Positions 46,590-60,735 of a stretch of DNA of 64,000 nt are shown piece after piece. Under the pieces are notes generated by a model, which ran no database searches, was not told the origin of the DNA, and was given only the letters and a program-made list of their open reading frames with translations. The stretch is from contig NC_092575.1 in the NCBI RefSeq assembly GCF_037975245.1, positions 5,863,501 through 5,927,500 of the forward strand, given 5' to 3'. Source of the DNA: Apostichopus japonicus. Its lineage: Eukaryota; Echinodermata; Holothuroidea; Aspidochirotida; Stichopodidae. Position 1 is the stretch's first letter; each line of letters opens with the position of its first letter. Made by a program: the position numbers and the translations under genes.

Positions 46590-46935
46590 AAAATCGAAGA
46601 GGCAACTTTGTTGAGCGCTAATTACCCGCCTTTCTCTGTTGGTTGTTTATTCAAGAAGGGGTTTAAAGTAAGTAAGTCGGGCCTTTGTTGTAAGGCGGTA
46701 TGACCCATGTAACAAGGAAATAACCCCCCTAGCGGGTAAATGGACGATGTATTGAACGATTTGGGGGCTTAGATGGTGAGAAAACGGTAGATTATTGAAT
46801 GGAGGGAGGTAACGGGACATTATCAGGTAACGCTATTTGAATAACGAGGTATTATCTATTTCTTGCCGTTGGATAATGGGAGTTAAAGTTAAATCATGGT
46901 ATAATAATGGGATAAGAAGAGGCATAGGGTCGAGC
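46590..46935. promoter_or_regulatory. Higher-complexity patch in the T-box intron
   Basis: Less AT-rich than its surroundings and free of simple repeats or inverted ends, with words such as GCTAATTACCCGCC and AACCCCCCTAGCGGG. A conserved enhancer is one possible explanation. Evidence is compositional only. Confidence 0.2.
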
Positions 46936-48002
46936 AAGGGTTGCGCAAATGCATAGATAACCGGTTGCACCTCTACTGTAAATAGCTTTGATGTATACAA
47001 ACATTATGTGGGTTAATTCTTGTTCTTGAAATTGGTAACAAAGTCGACTTTTAAAATGGCATTTTGTCTGCTATCATGTGTACTTATATGTTCTGGGCAC
47101 GATACGATTGAAACCAGGTAGCATTACTCGAAAACACATAAGACAAACTTTCCTCTGCATGACCAAAAGATCATGAATATCATTTTTCATTTTTCTGCTC
47201 AACTTTAAGAAAAAAACACATTTTTTAGCACATTTTAGAAAGTTGTATAATTTTTTTGTGTGGGTTAATTCAATTGATTTAAGTCACTAATTTATCGGTC
47301 TTTCTATCCTGTTTATTTTTTCTTCAGAGAAATGTTTTTTTTTTTTTAAATTCTTGTCCACGGAAATGAAAGGCATTCGATATATTGTTGAAATGTTCTA
47401 AATGTGCACATATTGTTAAGTTATACACGCAGCTGGTTATGAGAAATACTCTAGTTAAACTCTGACACACTGACGTGGGTTAAAATCAAAAATAATTTAG
47501 TAACCAAGCTCATGAGCATAATACGAAAGCGTTGTCTTTGACTTGTTTAAAAAAAAATATCATTAATTAGCCTATTGTGTGCAATCTACTTGCCCCTTTG
47601 TTAATTTCCTCGTTATTCTTAATTAATCATTGAATTACTCATATATTCCTAAATCATGCATTAATCATTCGAACTACATTAATCACAAAGTTGAAGTACC
47701 TTCTTCTTAAATCTTAAAGAGCGGACATTACCGTGCCACCGCTGTTCCGGTATACTCTTGCGGATATGATAATGTGTGTGTGACACGATCAGATACATGC
47801 CTACTTCTTTTAGTGACACGACTGTTCTCTGTTGTTATTATGTTATTATTTATTATTATTCTTTACCAAGCTCATCTGACTTAACCACAAAAAAAGAAAG
47901 ATGAAAAACCAATTAACCTCATGAACAGAATCGTGGTTACAACAGATCAGGACAATTTATGCCAAACAGTTGTCTCGGTCGAAATAATAAAACAGTCATA
48001 AC

Positions 48003-48146
<144 letters not shown>

Positions 48147-48783
48147 TAATTGATTCAAATATTTTACTAGTGACAACCGTGTGAAAATTGGAACGCAGTT
48201 CACAATAGAACCTTTTATGCCCATTTAAAATATTATGCTATACATTTATCGCTTCAAAATTTGGGAACACAAAGCTCCTTTCACCGGGTGCCTCAATTTG
48301 TTCCCACGATGCGTGTTACAACAACTCCAATGTTCTTCTTTTGTTTTGTACTCTTTAAGTTTTCCGACAATTGTAAAATGTTTACATACTGAAAAGCTAA
48401 ACTTGTCGTAGGGTAAATTTAGTAAATTATTTGTGAGGCAAGTTATATCAGTAACACTTAAAATACATTTGCTACACAAATTGGCTCCACCGTTCAGAGG
48501 AAACAAAATCCTGAAATCATCACCTGTTGTAGTTGTGTTCATCTGTTCTTTTCTTGTGTTGTTTTGTCTTGTCTTGTTTTGATAAGTATACTTTACGTTT
48601 TTCTTTTATGTTATGGAGGGCCCACGTTAACAACGCTTTGTATTGATTTCTGTGGGTTCATCCCAAGGCTCGTTTAGCTTGTTATTTTATTATTGATTAC
48701 AATTTTGTTACAACAAAAATTGAGTTGAAACAAATGTTACGATATCGAAAAGATAACTTCCCGATGTACAACATTATAACAAT

Positions 48784-48815
48784 AATATATATATATATAT
48801 ATATATTATATATTA
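48784..48815. repeat. Short (TA)n run
   Basis: An AT dinucleotide run with two TT or TTA interruptions. Confidence 0.85.
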
Positions 48816-51800
48816 GCCTTTAATTACATAAATGATATGTTCGAATCAAAGAACCTACAAGGTATACGGTACCGTACAATACAATAAGTATATGCAAAGT
48901 ACCATAGAAATAGTAATATAGACTAGATTTATGACAAAGATTATTGATATAAAAAAAATTAAACCATCACTTTGCGCTTCATTTACATCTATACAATTAC
49001 AAGAGACAGATGACACAGGTAATTATAACATAACAGCACCATAATCATTGACGTTAATTGGATTAAAAAGAATTGTAGCCCTTGAATAGCAGCAGAGAGT
49101 AATAACAAACTACTTACACCTGACCACTGGAAGTTCTTTATGCTAATGGTCTTTGCCGATTTGTTTTTAAAAGACCATTTGTCTCGTACATAGTCACGTC
49201 TGTATGAAAAACCAACAGGATGATCACAAAAGTATACTTTCAAGAACTCGTTGCATTTAGAACTTGATCCTGGTTAAAAACTTGTTCTTGTTTTTTTTTA
49301 AAGATTTCAGCCCAATTTTTAATAAATTGATATAGTTCAAAGTATATGTTTTTTTTTTATGTTGTATAAAATGAACTGTACATGACTACAGGGCTACTTG
49401 GTATTCTTCAATGGAAGAACTTTGTGCTATATAGTTGTCTGCCAAATATGCCTTTTAAGGCCATATTTCAATTTGTTTATCTCATGAGCACGAATTTACC
49501 TGTTGCTAAAGCAGCAATGGCTTATATAAATAAAGGAAAGTTTAATTGACCTAGATTTAGGAACAAAGTAAGCTGGATAACGTAAGTTTTACAATACGTT
49601 ACTTGTCACAAAATCTCTTTAGTCCTGTAACAATGCGGGGTTTTTTTTTGTGTGTGGAAATATCTAGTAAACGCCCTTTGGTTATATTCTTAACGTATAC
49701 CCTAATGCAAATAAAGCGATGACTTTACACGACCTAATTCGTTTGACATAACTAAAGTACTGCGAGGTAACTTCGATAAATATTTCAAGCAGTATTTGTA
49801 ACCTGCTTTCAGACCGATCGAACAATAATTTTACCAGGTATTTTCAGGAGGGGAAAAAATAATAATGAAATACAGTTTCAAAAATCCTTGAAGGAAAGGT
49901 TACCAGCAGAAAGAGATATTCAATTGAATTTATTGGATGGATTACAAAAAAAATCGATTGCCAATTAATCATTCGATTGATTACGTAGGCCTATATATGC
50001 TTACAACACCAAATGTTGGTCTTGTACAGTTGGTCTATAAGGTACAATGGTACACTGTTGTCACCATGACAACATTAATCCCTCAAGGTGGTTCTGACCA
50101 TACCCTACTCGACAACAATGAACTGAAACAACTTTTAACGTTAATAATTAAACATGATATATGATTGATATATTTTCCACGATATGGTGATGCCACCCTC
50201 TCTTCCTTGTGTTGTATTATACCATATATCCCATCGTGCACGCATTTCAATATCGACAGAACCAGTGGTAATATTCCTTATGTGTCTTGTACTCTGTAAT
50301 GCTAGAATTGAAAAAAAAAGCTCTGTAATTGATTTATACAGCTTCAACACTATAACACTATATACAAATATATACTTCCAAATTTACTCGAATCTGTCAT
50401 GTAAGCTATGCCATGTACCACCTTGGCTATGGACCACACAATGGGCTTCCAAACAATCTCAGTTTTATACCCTCTTTGTATTCTTTCCGGTCAATCAGGT
50501 GCATATATAGCTAATACCTCCCTTCGCTTATTAGCTATGAGTATATACAACAGCGATAAAAAAAAGAAAAGTCCATTCAGGATTTTAATAGGTTGAAACC
50601 TTCCGTCGCATGCCTTCACATAATATACCCGAGCAGAAATCTATTGTTGTCCCCGATTATGAGTTAGTTTTTACAGTAACGGTGCTGGGATGGGTACGAC
50701 GGGGTCTAACAATGGTGCACGTAGGGTGCCATTGTGCAGTCATTGTTGTGAAGTGGAAATCAGGCGGGCACTATATGAGTCTACGACGCCATTTGACAAT
50801 AGATGAATTATGTGGATGATCTGTTCCGAAGGCCGTGCGTGTTAGGCTGAGTTTGTTCCCACCTATCCACGTTATTGACACAAAACTGAAAACCTCTGTG
50901 AATCGAACAATGGTACCTTGCTGGTTTATGGCGGAATATTCTATGCAATGTTTATATTCTTTTGTTAGGTCATTTTCAGGTAGTCTGATTTTCAAAGGAA
51001 ACTTGAAATGAATATTTAATAGCTGGAGCCAGACGGGTATACGTGCATACTAGAGTAACCAATGGGTGCGTCATAGGGTTTAATTGTGGTTTCTGTTATC
51101 ATATTATTTCGCGGATCTACTTCCTTCCTCTTTTCTTTGTATAGAAATAGGGCACAGGATTGTTGTTGTAAGCCTTCTCGAACGGCAAGTTCCGCCCATG
51201 TGCCATTCATAGTCATTTAAAGCAGTTTCTTTATAGTTGATTTTAATCAATCGCCGACATGCTATCGATACTTTAAATACCCATACCAACGCTTTTCATT
51301 AGTTTTACCTCTACTACTTGTGTATTATTTCAAATATTGTCACAAGGGACCACAATGTAAGATTTGTGACATATATGTGATTAAAATTGTACATCAAAGT
51401 GTGCGAGAGTGTTTAGTGAACTATTTTGAACAAATGTCCAATTGTGGAATATATTACAAAAAGGTATATTCCCTATTTAATTCAATAATATATGCTGGTC
51501 GAAATAGAAAACAATTCTGTGTCAGTGCCTAAAAAATAAATCAGTTCAATGTCAAATATAGATTTATAAAGTTAATCTCACCTCTGTACATATGTTGTAC
51601 TTTATCAATAAAGATTTGAGACAGAAAATGTTGCTATTTACTTAGCACATCAGAATAATTTAGAATTTCTAAATTGTATGCTCGAATCTTCGAATTCCAA
51701 TTCTGTCTTTAACGGGATTTACTGTAATATAACCCTAAAAGAGCTCATAACATGTAAACAAATTAGATACCTTTACTGTGTAAAATGCACTTGTGTACAA

Positions 51801-54164
51801 ACTTTGGTTACATTGCTATTGTCAATTTGTCAATTGTCAAGTGTCAATTTTCGTGAGTAACGTTGTTACTTTGAAGAAAAATTATTTATCTTGACACCTG
51901 ACCCATACATGAGTGCAAAAAGAATTAAAAAAAACTTGTTGTCGTAAACATGTTAAGACGAATCGTCATTTAACTGTCTGAATAAATGCTCCCTTGCATT
52001 TGTTCATTTGCTGTGTTTAAATGTTTACACAAAGCCTATATTTATACATTTTATGTAATTTAGTCATCAAATATAACCAACTGTTTTTTTATTTGTTTTC
52101 GTAAAAAATTACATTAAGTTAGTTTACAAAAATGCTCTCTGGTAACTTCTAATATACCTGACTTCTCCCATATATATTATTTTTACCACTTGTGTCGTTA
52201 TTAGAATCATTGTAAACACAGATTATTAATACTATTATTATTATTATTATTATCATGATTATTATTTTCATTTTGCTGTATCACATTTTTTTCTTCATTT
52301 AATTAAATAAAATTTGAAACTAAACAGATGTCAAAATCAACCAACCAAGTAGTCTGTGATAAATTTCCACTTCGCTGTAACCGACTAAGTGAGGGCACAA
52401 TCACACTATTCCATATACCATTCTTTAATTCATTTGCTCTCCTTTTTCGCATAGACCCTAAGATGGAGTTTTCGACCTAATAAATGTAATTTAATAATTA
52501 CGCGAAAAACATACTTCAAAACTAGATCTGTACATCTGTGTAAATCCATGTAATCGGGCTAAAGCGTCACAATGTTGACTTGTTTACATTAATTTGATTA
52601 CACTAGCCTGGGATACCATGGTTGGTCACATGTATATTATCTCAATGCTTTGTTTTCTATCAAAGTGAGTTAATAGAATCAACGTACGCGTCTCGGCTGA
52701 CTTTAGCTGAGAAACATATCGATCTTGAAAGAAAGAAAAAAAAGTATGCCAAGATCTTTGGTTTCTCACTTTAAACCTAATTAAAGCTCTCATGAATATT
52801 ATTCAATAAATTATATAACATGAAAAGAGCGATATGACTTGGATACGAGTAGTCAGTTTAACAATCAAATATATGAAGAAAACAACTATATAAGGGGTAA
52901 GAAGTAAGTCGATTGGATTAAATGATTTTAACTTTCACATAAAAAGAAAAGGAAAGTCTTTTATGAAATTTTTAAAAGTATGCTTGTCAACGGGCTTACA
53001 CATTAACGTTTCTCATATCATCTTACTTAGATATTTTCTTCTTGTAAAGAAAAACAGCAGATTTAGATTAGCAATGAGTTATACAATTCAGGTTTCAACT
53101 TTCATTTTTTTTTTTTTGCAAGATTTGTAGAAATTTGTTTTAGGTATAAAATCGAATGAAACGAGGAGAATTATTTTTCGTAACAGTCATTCTTTCTGTG
53201 TTAGTTTGTTTTTACTTCTTTTTTCTTTACTTTTTCCTCCCTTTGTGCTTCCTTCTTGGATTTGTCTTTAAATAAGTAATACATTTGTTTTACGTTTCCC
53301 ATCAGTTTTCTTCACTTTTCGATATTTCGATTTTTTACTTACCGTATAAAAGTAATCTTATCAGCCATCTTTCCATAGCAATTCGTGACGGTAAAAGCGT
53401 ATATCAGATTTGACATTCCAGCTCGTTTACGTTATTGGATATTGAAAGAAATGAATGATAAATGCTGTTTTCGTCATATAATACCGACAGTTTCAATTTA
53501 CAAACCTACATATCATACCCACGTAATTGGATAATACTATAACGGAAGCCAACTAGGCGTACTTTTATCCACTTCGCTTCTCTCTGGTACCCGGAATAAG
53601 TCTCTAAATTTTCTTTAAGTTATATCAAAATTTACCCATCTTAAATGAAAAGAGAGAGAGAGAGAGAATAGAAAGGAAGAAATATTTTTTAACAGTAAAC
53701 TCTCTCAAGGCAATATCTATGCTTCATTGGTTTTAAGTGAAAGTTTAGGCGCACAAGAAAATGATTTTATTTGTATGTATAGTTTCGTGCTCTGTAGTTT
53801 AATTTGTTTCGTAGAATTTGATTTACTGCAAGGAAAGAGAAAACTATATTTCTCAACGGGTGGTCAGTAATATATCCACTTGAACGATTTTAACTTCCAT
53901 TCCCAACGACATGTATACCACTTCTCGATTTATTTTACTAGTGGCCCTAATCAGCCTATGTATATGGATACGGCCTAGCCAGCCAGCCAGCGGTACCCTT
54001 AACTTAATCACCCTTTTTCATCGACGACGAGAATTACACAACTTGTAACTTGTCACTTTTTAATGTAGTTATGGCGCAGAGTTTCCATATGGGGACTAAG
54101 GGAAACCAAATTAAGTTAGCATTCATTCAGGCAGCAAGGTTTTGTTTAACTATTGAGGTGCGCA

Positions 54165-54320
54165 CTTTCAGTCGTGCGTCGCGCGGAAGATCCGCGGCGG
54201 GTTGTTTGCATAAGACGGCGAGTTGAAGCTAGCAGTAAAAACAGCCACGGTGCAAAGCGTTTAGAAATGGGCGGCTTAACCAAGGTCGCTTATGCCACCC
54301 GAGACTACACGGATTAATTC
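54165..54320. promoter_or_regulatory. Isolated CpG-rich patch in the T-box intron
   Basis: It contains GTGCGTCGCGCGGAAGATCC, then GCGGCGGG and TGGGCGGCTTAACCAAGG, in otherwise AT-rich DNA. No ORF or inverted ends were recognised. It could be an enhancer, an alternative promoter or the remnant of a GC-rich transposon. Confidence 0.25.
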
Positions 54321-55598
54321 AATTAGAATGAAAAGGGACAGAATTGACTTTGTCACTCCAATCAATTACAGAAATTAGATTTACTGAATTCATTCGTTTA
54401 ATGATACTAGATTAAGAATGACTTCGTCTATTTACAACAGCCCCTGGCCTCGCCAACTGGTTGTAACCAGGCTATGAATAAATTTAAACCATTGTGTCAG
54501 CAAAACATTGCGATAGCTTTAAGCTAATCAAGAGTCTTTCCTTCTTTTTATCAGAACACATAGACTAGACTATTTTGTAATAAGTATAACTTTGTTGAAC
54601 TAAGGCATTTTTATGATGTGAAAATATGCCAATTGGTTTTTATGACGAAAAAGTCACAAGTATTTGCCAGCATCAAAGTCTTTCGCTAAAATGATAACAA
54701 ATGTTAGTTAATAAGTTCAACACAACTACGGCACTGTAAGGGGGGGGGGGTGTAAGGGGTGATATTAGTAAAGGCTTCATTGCAAAATGAAATTTGGAGT
54801 GTTGTCGTTATGCATGCTCTCAAAACTAGCATGCTGTTAGAGCCAACCAATCCGTAAGATTAATCAATCATAACGAATGCCAGATGGATAAATTATAACA
54901 AAAAAAGAAGCTAACTATAACATATTCACAGATAGATAAATATTACCAGACGGACATAAGAACAATGAAAGAAAGAAACGAGAATAGTGTCATGTTGTGT
55001 ACGCACAGAAATATCAAAACAGTGAACTGTCTCTTGTTGCTTCATGGTTGTATTTGTAAAGTTGCAGTACTGATCAATAAGTTAGAAACTATCTGAACGC
55101 AATTCATTACCCGGCTAGTAAAGCGTTACAAGCCCATTTGAAAATATATCCATCGTGTTATGATACGTTTGTACCATCACCTCTCCCATCCTCGACTCAC
55201 CTCGCCCCATCCTCGCCCCACCAAAATAAAAAAAGTGTGTTACCTAGAGCAGCTCTTTGAAAGTAATTGTACACCTGTGTCTCAATCGATGGGGTCACAT
55301 TAAGATAGGACATTGGCTATTGATGAGTTCTTTTTCTTCCTGGCAACTTAAATGCAAATTTATTTGATTGAATATGATCTAATTCTTTCTTCACATTTGA
55401 TGTTATCCTTGTCCAATCATACATTTCTCTATATATAGCTTCTATATGCTCTGCGAAAAATGTTTCCAATTGCATCGTTTTCCCTGCTGTGTTGCTCTCT
55501 ACTTTAGATATAACTCTTAGAATGTCGAAGTAACATTGAAGGGTGTAAAAGACGAAAATACAAGGACGAAAAGGACGAGAATTAAAGCTGATATATAT

Positions 55599-55601
<3 letters not shown>

Positions 55602-55687
<86 letters not shown>
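55602..55687. repeat. (TA)n microsatellite, about 85 bp
   Basis: A pure TA run between two GGACGAAAA-type words (AAGGACGAGAATTAAAG on the left and AGGACGAAAAAAGG on the right), which suggests expansion inside a short direct repeat. Confidence 0.95.
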
Positions 55688-55689
<2 letters not shown>

Positions 55690-58600
55690 ACGAAAAAAGG
55701 GCGATAATGGAAACTTTGGTAGACATTTCAGCTAAATGGAAGTAAGAGTTCGTTGAGGCATGTCATGATGGTATTGGTGTTGTTCTTTACCACCTTTCTT
55801 GCTCCGCACCTGATTAGTCTTCGCCACCTTTTTCTCCTGAAATACTTGAAGTTCGAGGCAGTCTAGGGAGGCTTCGGGCGGCTTCGTAGGCCAAACACAA
55901 CACCACTGCGTGGATATTTCGCGCCATAATGGCGTAAATAGAAGACATCTTGGGGCGTTTAGGAAAAACCGTAAATTGACATGATATTATAAATAATGCC
56001 GATAGGAGATGCATAATCAACCAATTGATTGGTATGGTTGTGAATGTTAATTAAGCTAGCGAGAAAACGGTAAATTCAAGATATGTATTTGGCATATCAT
56101 TACTTAAATCCAGTCGCTGGTGTGGTGTTTAACACCATCCTGTCCCTGTTAATAATTGGTCATTTCTTGAAGTGTCAAATTTATCAGTTAGTTTCCGTAC
56201 TTTTCTAATACTTTTTAAAGAGTAACGGAACTTTAAGATGGCAAAACACTGTCAATAATGGTTTACTTCTTCTTGTTTAAAGAAAATTGACAGATCACAG
56301 AGGAAATTTCACAAGTAGAAAGTCATGCCGATTATGTTTTATTGAATTCCCGACGCTTTTTGACGTCTTAAGAAAATAACCTGCATTTGACATAGCACTG
56401 ACAGATTCTAGATAATAAGCTTATTACATTATTAAGATTAGTGTGTGACATTTAATACGGTAAAGTAGCAAAGAACACGTTAACGTGGTTCTTTCTAAAT
56501 TAACGTGTGTTATGACAATTAATATGTACTGTTTAATCAACATGTACAGATGTTCAGATTTTATTTTAACAGTTAAAGTAGAAATATCTTATTGAAAGCT
56601 TAAAGGAAACATAGTCATTGCAGAACCCCCATGAGTTTTTCTCTCGTCTCGGACTTTAAAAACATTAAATTGTACTGAAAATCTATTACGAATTAGCTCT
56701 AAAAGTTGTAAATGTCTTCAGTTTTAAGACTCTTTTCACTCACAAGTCCTCTGTAACTAGATACAAATTACAAGAAAATTTATATTCTACTTGTCTTAAA
56801 TTCAGGATATGAATTTCTCTCGACGAAAGAGATGTTTCTTTGTGGCCTTTGGACATGCGCAGAGTGACATCATAAGTGCGACTGGCGAGAAAATTGCTTG
56901 TAACTTCAGTGTCATATATTCGGAACTGAATTAATGTTTCATATATTTAATGAAATGAGAGTGAAAGATTTGAAATATATTATAATGCTTAATGGCGATG
57001 TGGATTACATATATAAGAAAAATGGTTACCAAAAATCAACAATGTCAAACATTCACATCAACTTATATATTTAAACAATCAACTTTTAAGCTCTTAAACC
57101 TGAACAGTTTGCCTGTCGGCTGTGAGATAAAATCATATTCATATTTTATTTTATATCAGAATTTTGATGTTTACGTAAACAGCTGATGTGATGTTTTTCG
57201 AATAATCATCATCCCATCATAACGACTTAAAAATGATTTGAAAATATTATTTTCGATCAGTTTTGAAAGATACAACACAAAAACAATTCGGTATGGTTGC
57301 TTGTATATTTCAACTTAACGAAACTTTCATCTGAAGACAGAGGAATCACATAAAAACGGTCATCTTTGATATAATATGTAATTCTTCCAAAATTTAAAGT
57401 GTTAAATTTGTCAAATATTAAAATCGTGCGCCTGGTTTTCATTGACTTAGTCAAGCTAAAGCCTTACCCTACCATGCATAACTTTATTCTATTTGAAAAA
57501 AAAAACCCAATATTTGTGAAACCAAGAAATACCTAATATCTGTCGTCGTTCATCGTTCTTAAACTACAATTTCCTTTGTTATGAGAGGCATTCTATAGTT
57601 TAAGGTGTGTTTTGAACGCAAAAAAAAAAAAAAAATAACAAGTAAAAAAAAATGAAACTATAAGTTATAGTTTGTACTTTTTCTAGTGTCTTCTAAGTTG
57701 GTATATATACCTTGTCTGAGATAGATATTTTTGCCATACGCTGTATAGTGTGCCTTCTAGCCATTACGCTTGACAAAGGTGGTGAGCCTATAAATGATCA
57801 CAAGCAGATAGCATAGTTGCCTACCATAGCCCATGGCAATAATAATTGTAAACCCTTGTCATTTTTGGGAATCTCACTAAGTAGAATATAGCTACGGAAC
57901 AGCCGCCGTTTGTTATGGTAACTAATAAACCTGACTAGCTTTGAACATTTCATAATTAGACTTAACATAACCAGTCCTTTTTTTTTTGTATAGACAAGAC
58001 AATAAATCAAGCGATCACTGATAAGGTGTTTCTGTGAACCCCTAGAAGCAAAAAATCTGGACTGCGGAAGTAAGAAGGGGGAGAAAACTTGACGCAAATG
58101 GGAAAGGGTTACATTCGTCAAAATTTTAAAGTTAAAATTGGTCAAAACAGTTTATTGAACTTTATTTTATTTTTACTTTATGTAGTATTTCGATAGATGA
58201 AGTCAGTTTTGGAGGACATGTATAGTTTTAACAAGATAAAATATATTCATGATTTTACTTCAGTCTAGAAACGTCAAGGACAAGTTTCCATCATAACGTA
58301 GAGGTCATATATTTTTGTAAATAAAGAACATCATTACAAATTATATAGTATTTGTGATATCGAATCCTTTTTGGTGATTTTTCAAGGCATTCTCGAGTGT
58401 GACATATGAGACAGTAACGTATGCTTTCATTGTCTTAAAAATTAAACATTAATAATGAATGCACTTGAATTTAGTACTATTGAAACATTTTTTATATATC
58501 AAAATGCAGATTAATCTAGCTGTACTTGTGATACAGAATGCAATGTTGACTGCACAAGATATAACATAAAATGTAACATTGCAAAAAAACTTTTTTTTAT

Positions 58601-60409
58601 AGAATAATGATTTGTATTTTAAATCCCCATAACCAACAAAATTGTTATTAAAACAAAGTTTTGACATTTAATTTAAATATGAAACAATTATTTTATTAAT
58701 GATCTAGTGAACATACACCGTTGAACGCTTTGATAAAATAAAAGATGTAACAATGATTTTATGGACCGTTATAGAATACGGACACGTTTTAATCTTAAAC
58801 ATGAAATTATCTTATCTTTTAAATTTATTTCAGGTATTTTTGAGTTAATGATCTAATGAAAGTATAACATTGAGCCTTTTTATAATAAAAGAATTATTAA
58901 GTGCAATTGTTTTTTACTAACTTAATTTTGAAGTCTATTTAGTAAATATATTTCACTCTATCAGATAAAGAGGAAAAAATGATCCTTCACATTCCATTTG
59001 ATTAATTATTATTGTGCTTCATTTGACTGTCTGCGTCAATCAAATAGCCTAAAAGATGGAAGAAAAAATGAATGACGTCATCAGAAACAGTTACTTTTTG
59101 TGCTTTTTTTGTTGTTAATTTAACGTTTCAATACCTTTTGCAATCGCTATGTAAAATCTTTGAAAGCTGAATGTTGGTCAACTCAGAATTTGTCCATCGA
59201 TTCTACATCTGTGATAACATTCCAAGCAGATCACAATTAAACATTTTATGTTTGCTTTACATTTCAGTTCATCTATTTACATCTGTGGCTTGTGTTCATA
59301 TATTTTAAATCACTTCTCTACTTTTCATCCATCAAGGTAACGTGAATTTATCGATTTGTTTCCTCATGTAATACATGCCTCATCAATAAATGTAATAGTC
59401 ACAATGAACGTAATGAACGTAGACTTATGTCATCAGATCATTTCCGTCCAATAACTGACTATTTCTAAAGAAACACCGGGGAGAGGGAGTCTGCCCGAGG
59501 ATCTAATAACGTGTATTTTAATCTCATACATTGGGAATCAATCAGGAAGCCAGGGTAGTTTACCCTCAATGGCAGCTAAGTAAACTTTGAGACTAACGAT
59601 ACGTTTGATTTTTGTCCTTGATCAAAATCAAAGAAAAACAGGTTTTAAAAACTACTACATCATTCTCGCTAGATGCAAAGATAATATGTTCTCGTTGGGT
59701 CTTAAAAATCATGTAGTAGCTTTTTTTGCCCTTCTCTGTTCGGTATTTAGTTTATCGTTGTTTCGAAAGTAGATTACTCTTCAAAACAACTGCCCTATAT
59801 AACGACAATGGATAAGTTGACATCACTGCCTTTCAATATCTCTAAAGTTTTCCAACTTGGGGGGAAGACTAGGATTAGTTTCTGAGTGAGATATTAGGTA
59901 CTGCTCCCGGAGTCGGAATGGGTAAGTATACAAAGTGCACACAACATCCTTAACTCATTGACTTATGTGGACAAGAAAACAAAGTATATTACAAACTATT
60001 TTGTATCCGTGGCTACTGTTTGATCGAACGGTGAGCGTGGTTTACTTACTATATTCATCGCAAAATAAATTGGAAAATCCAGCCCTCCTTCCCCCACCCG
60101 GAGTTTGAAAACATCTTAAAGACGATACTATGCTCATTAATATGTGAAATAGAATATAACCAGCACCTACTTGCTGACGTCATAAAGCATTATACTGTGA
60201 GTCATTGATCAAGAAAGCAAATTGGTGCTTAGTACGTAATGTTTTAAGTACATGATTATGTTGATGGGTCGATTTATTAAATCCTACTTGTGGTTGTTCT
60301 CGAATTTTGCTTAACTTAAATAGCCGAAAATTCTCTTTAAACATAACAATACATAGAAATTAACCGTATTAGTCATGGTAGAGTTAAATTAGTACGTTCA
60401 GTTCATTTA

Positions 60410-60735
<326 letters not shown>
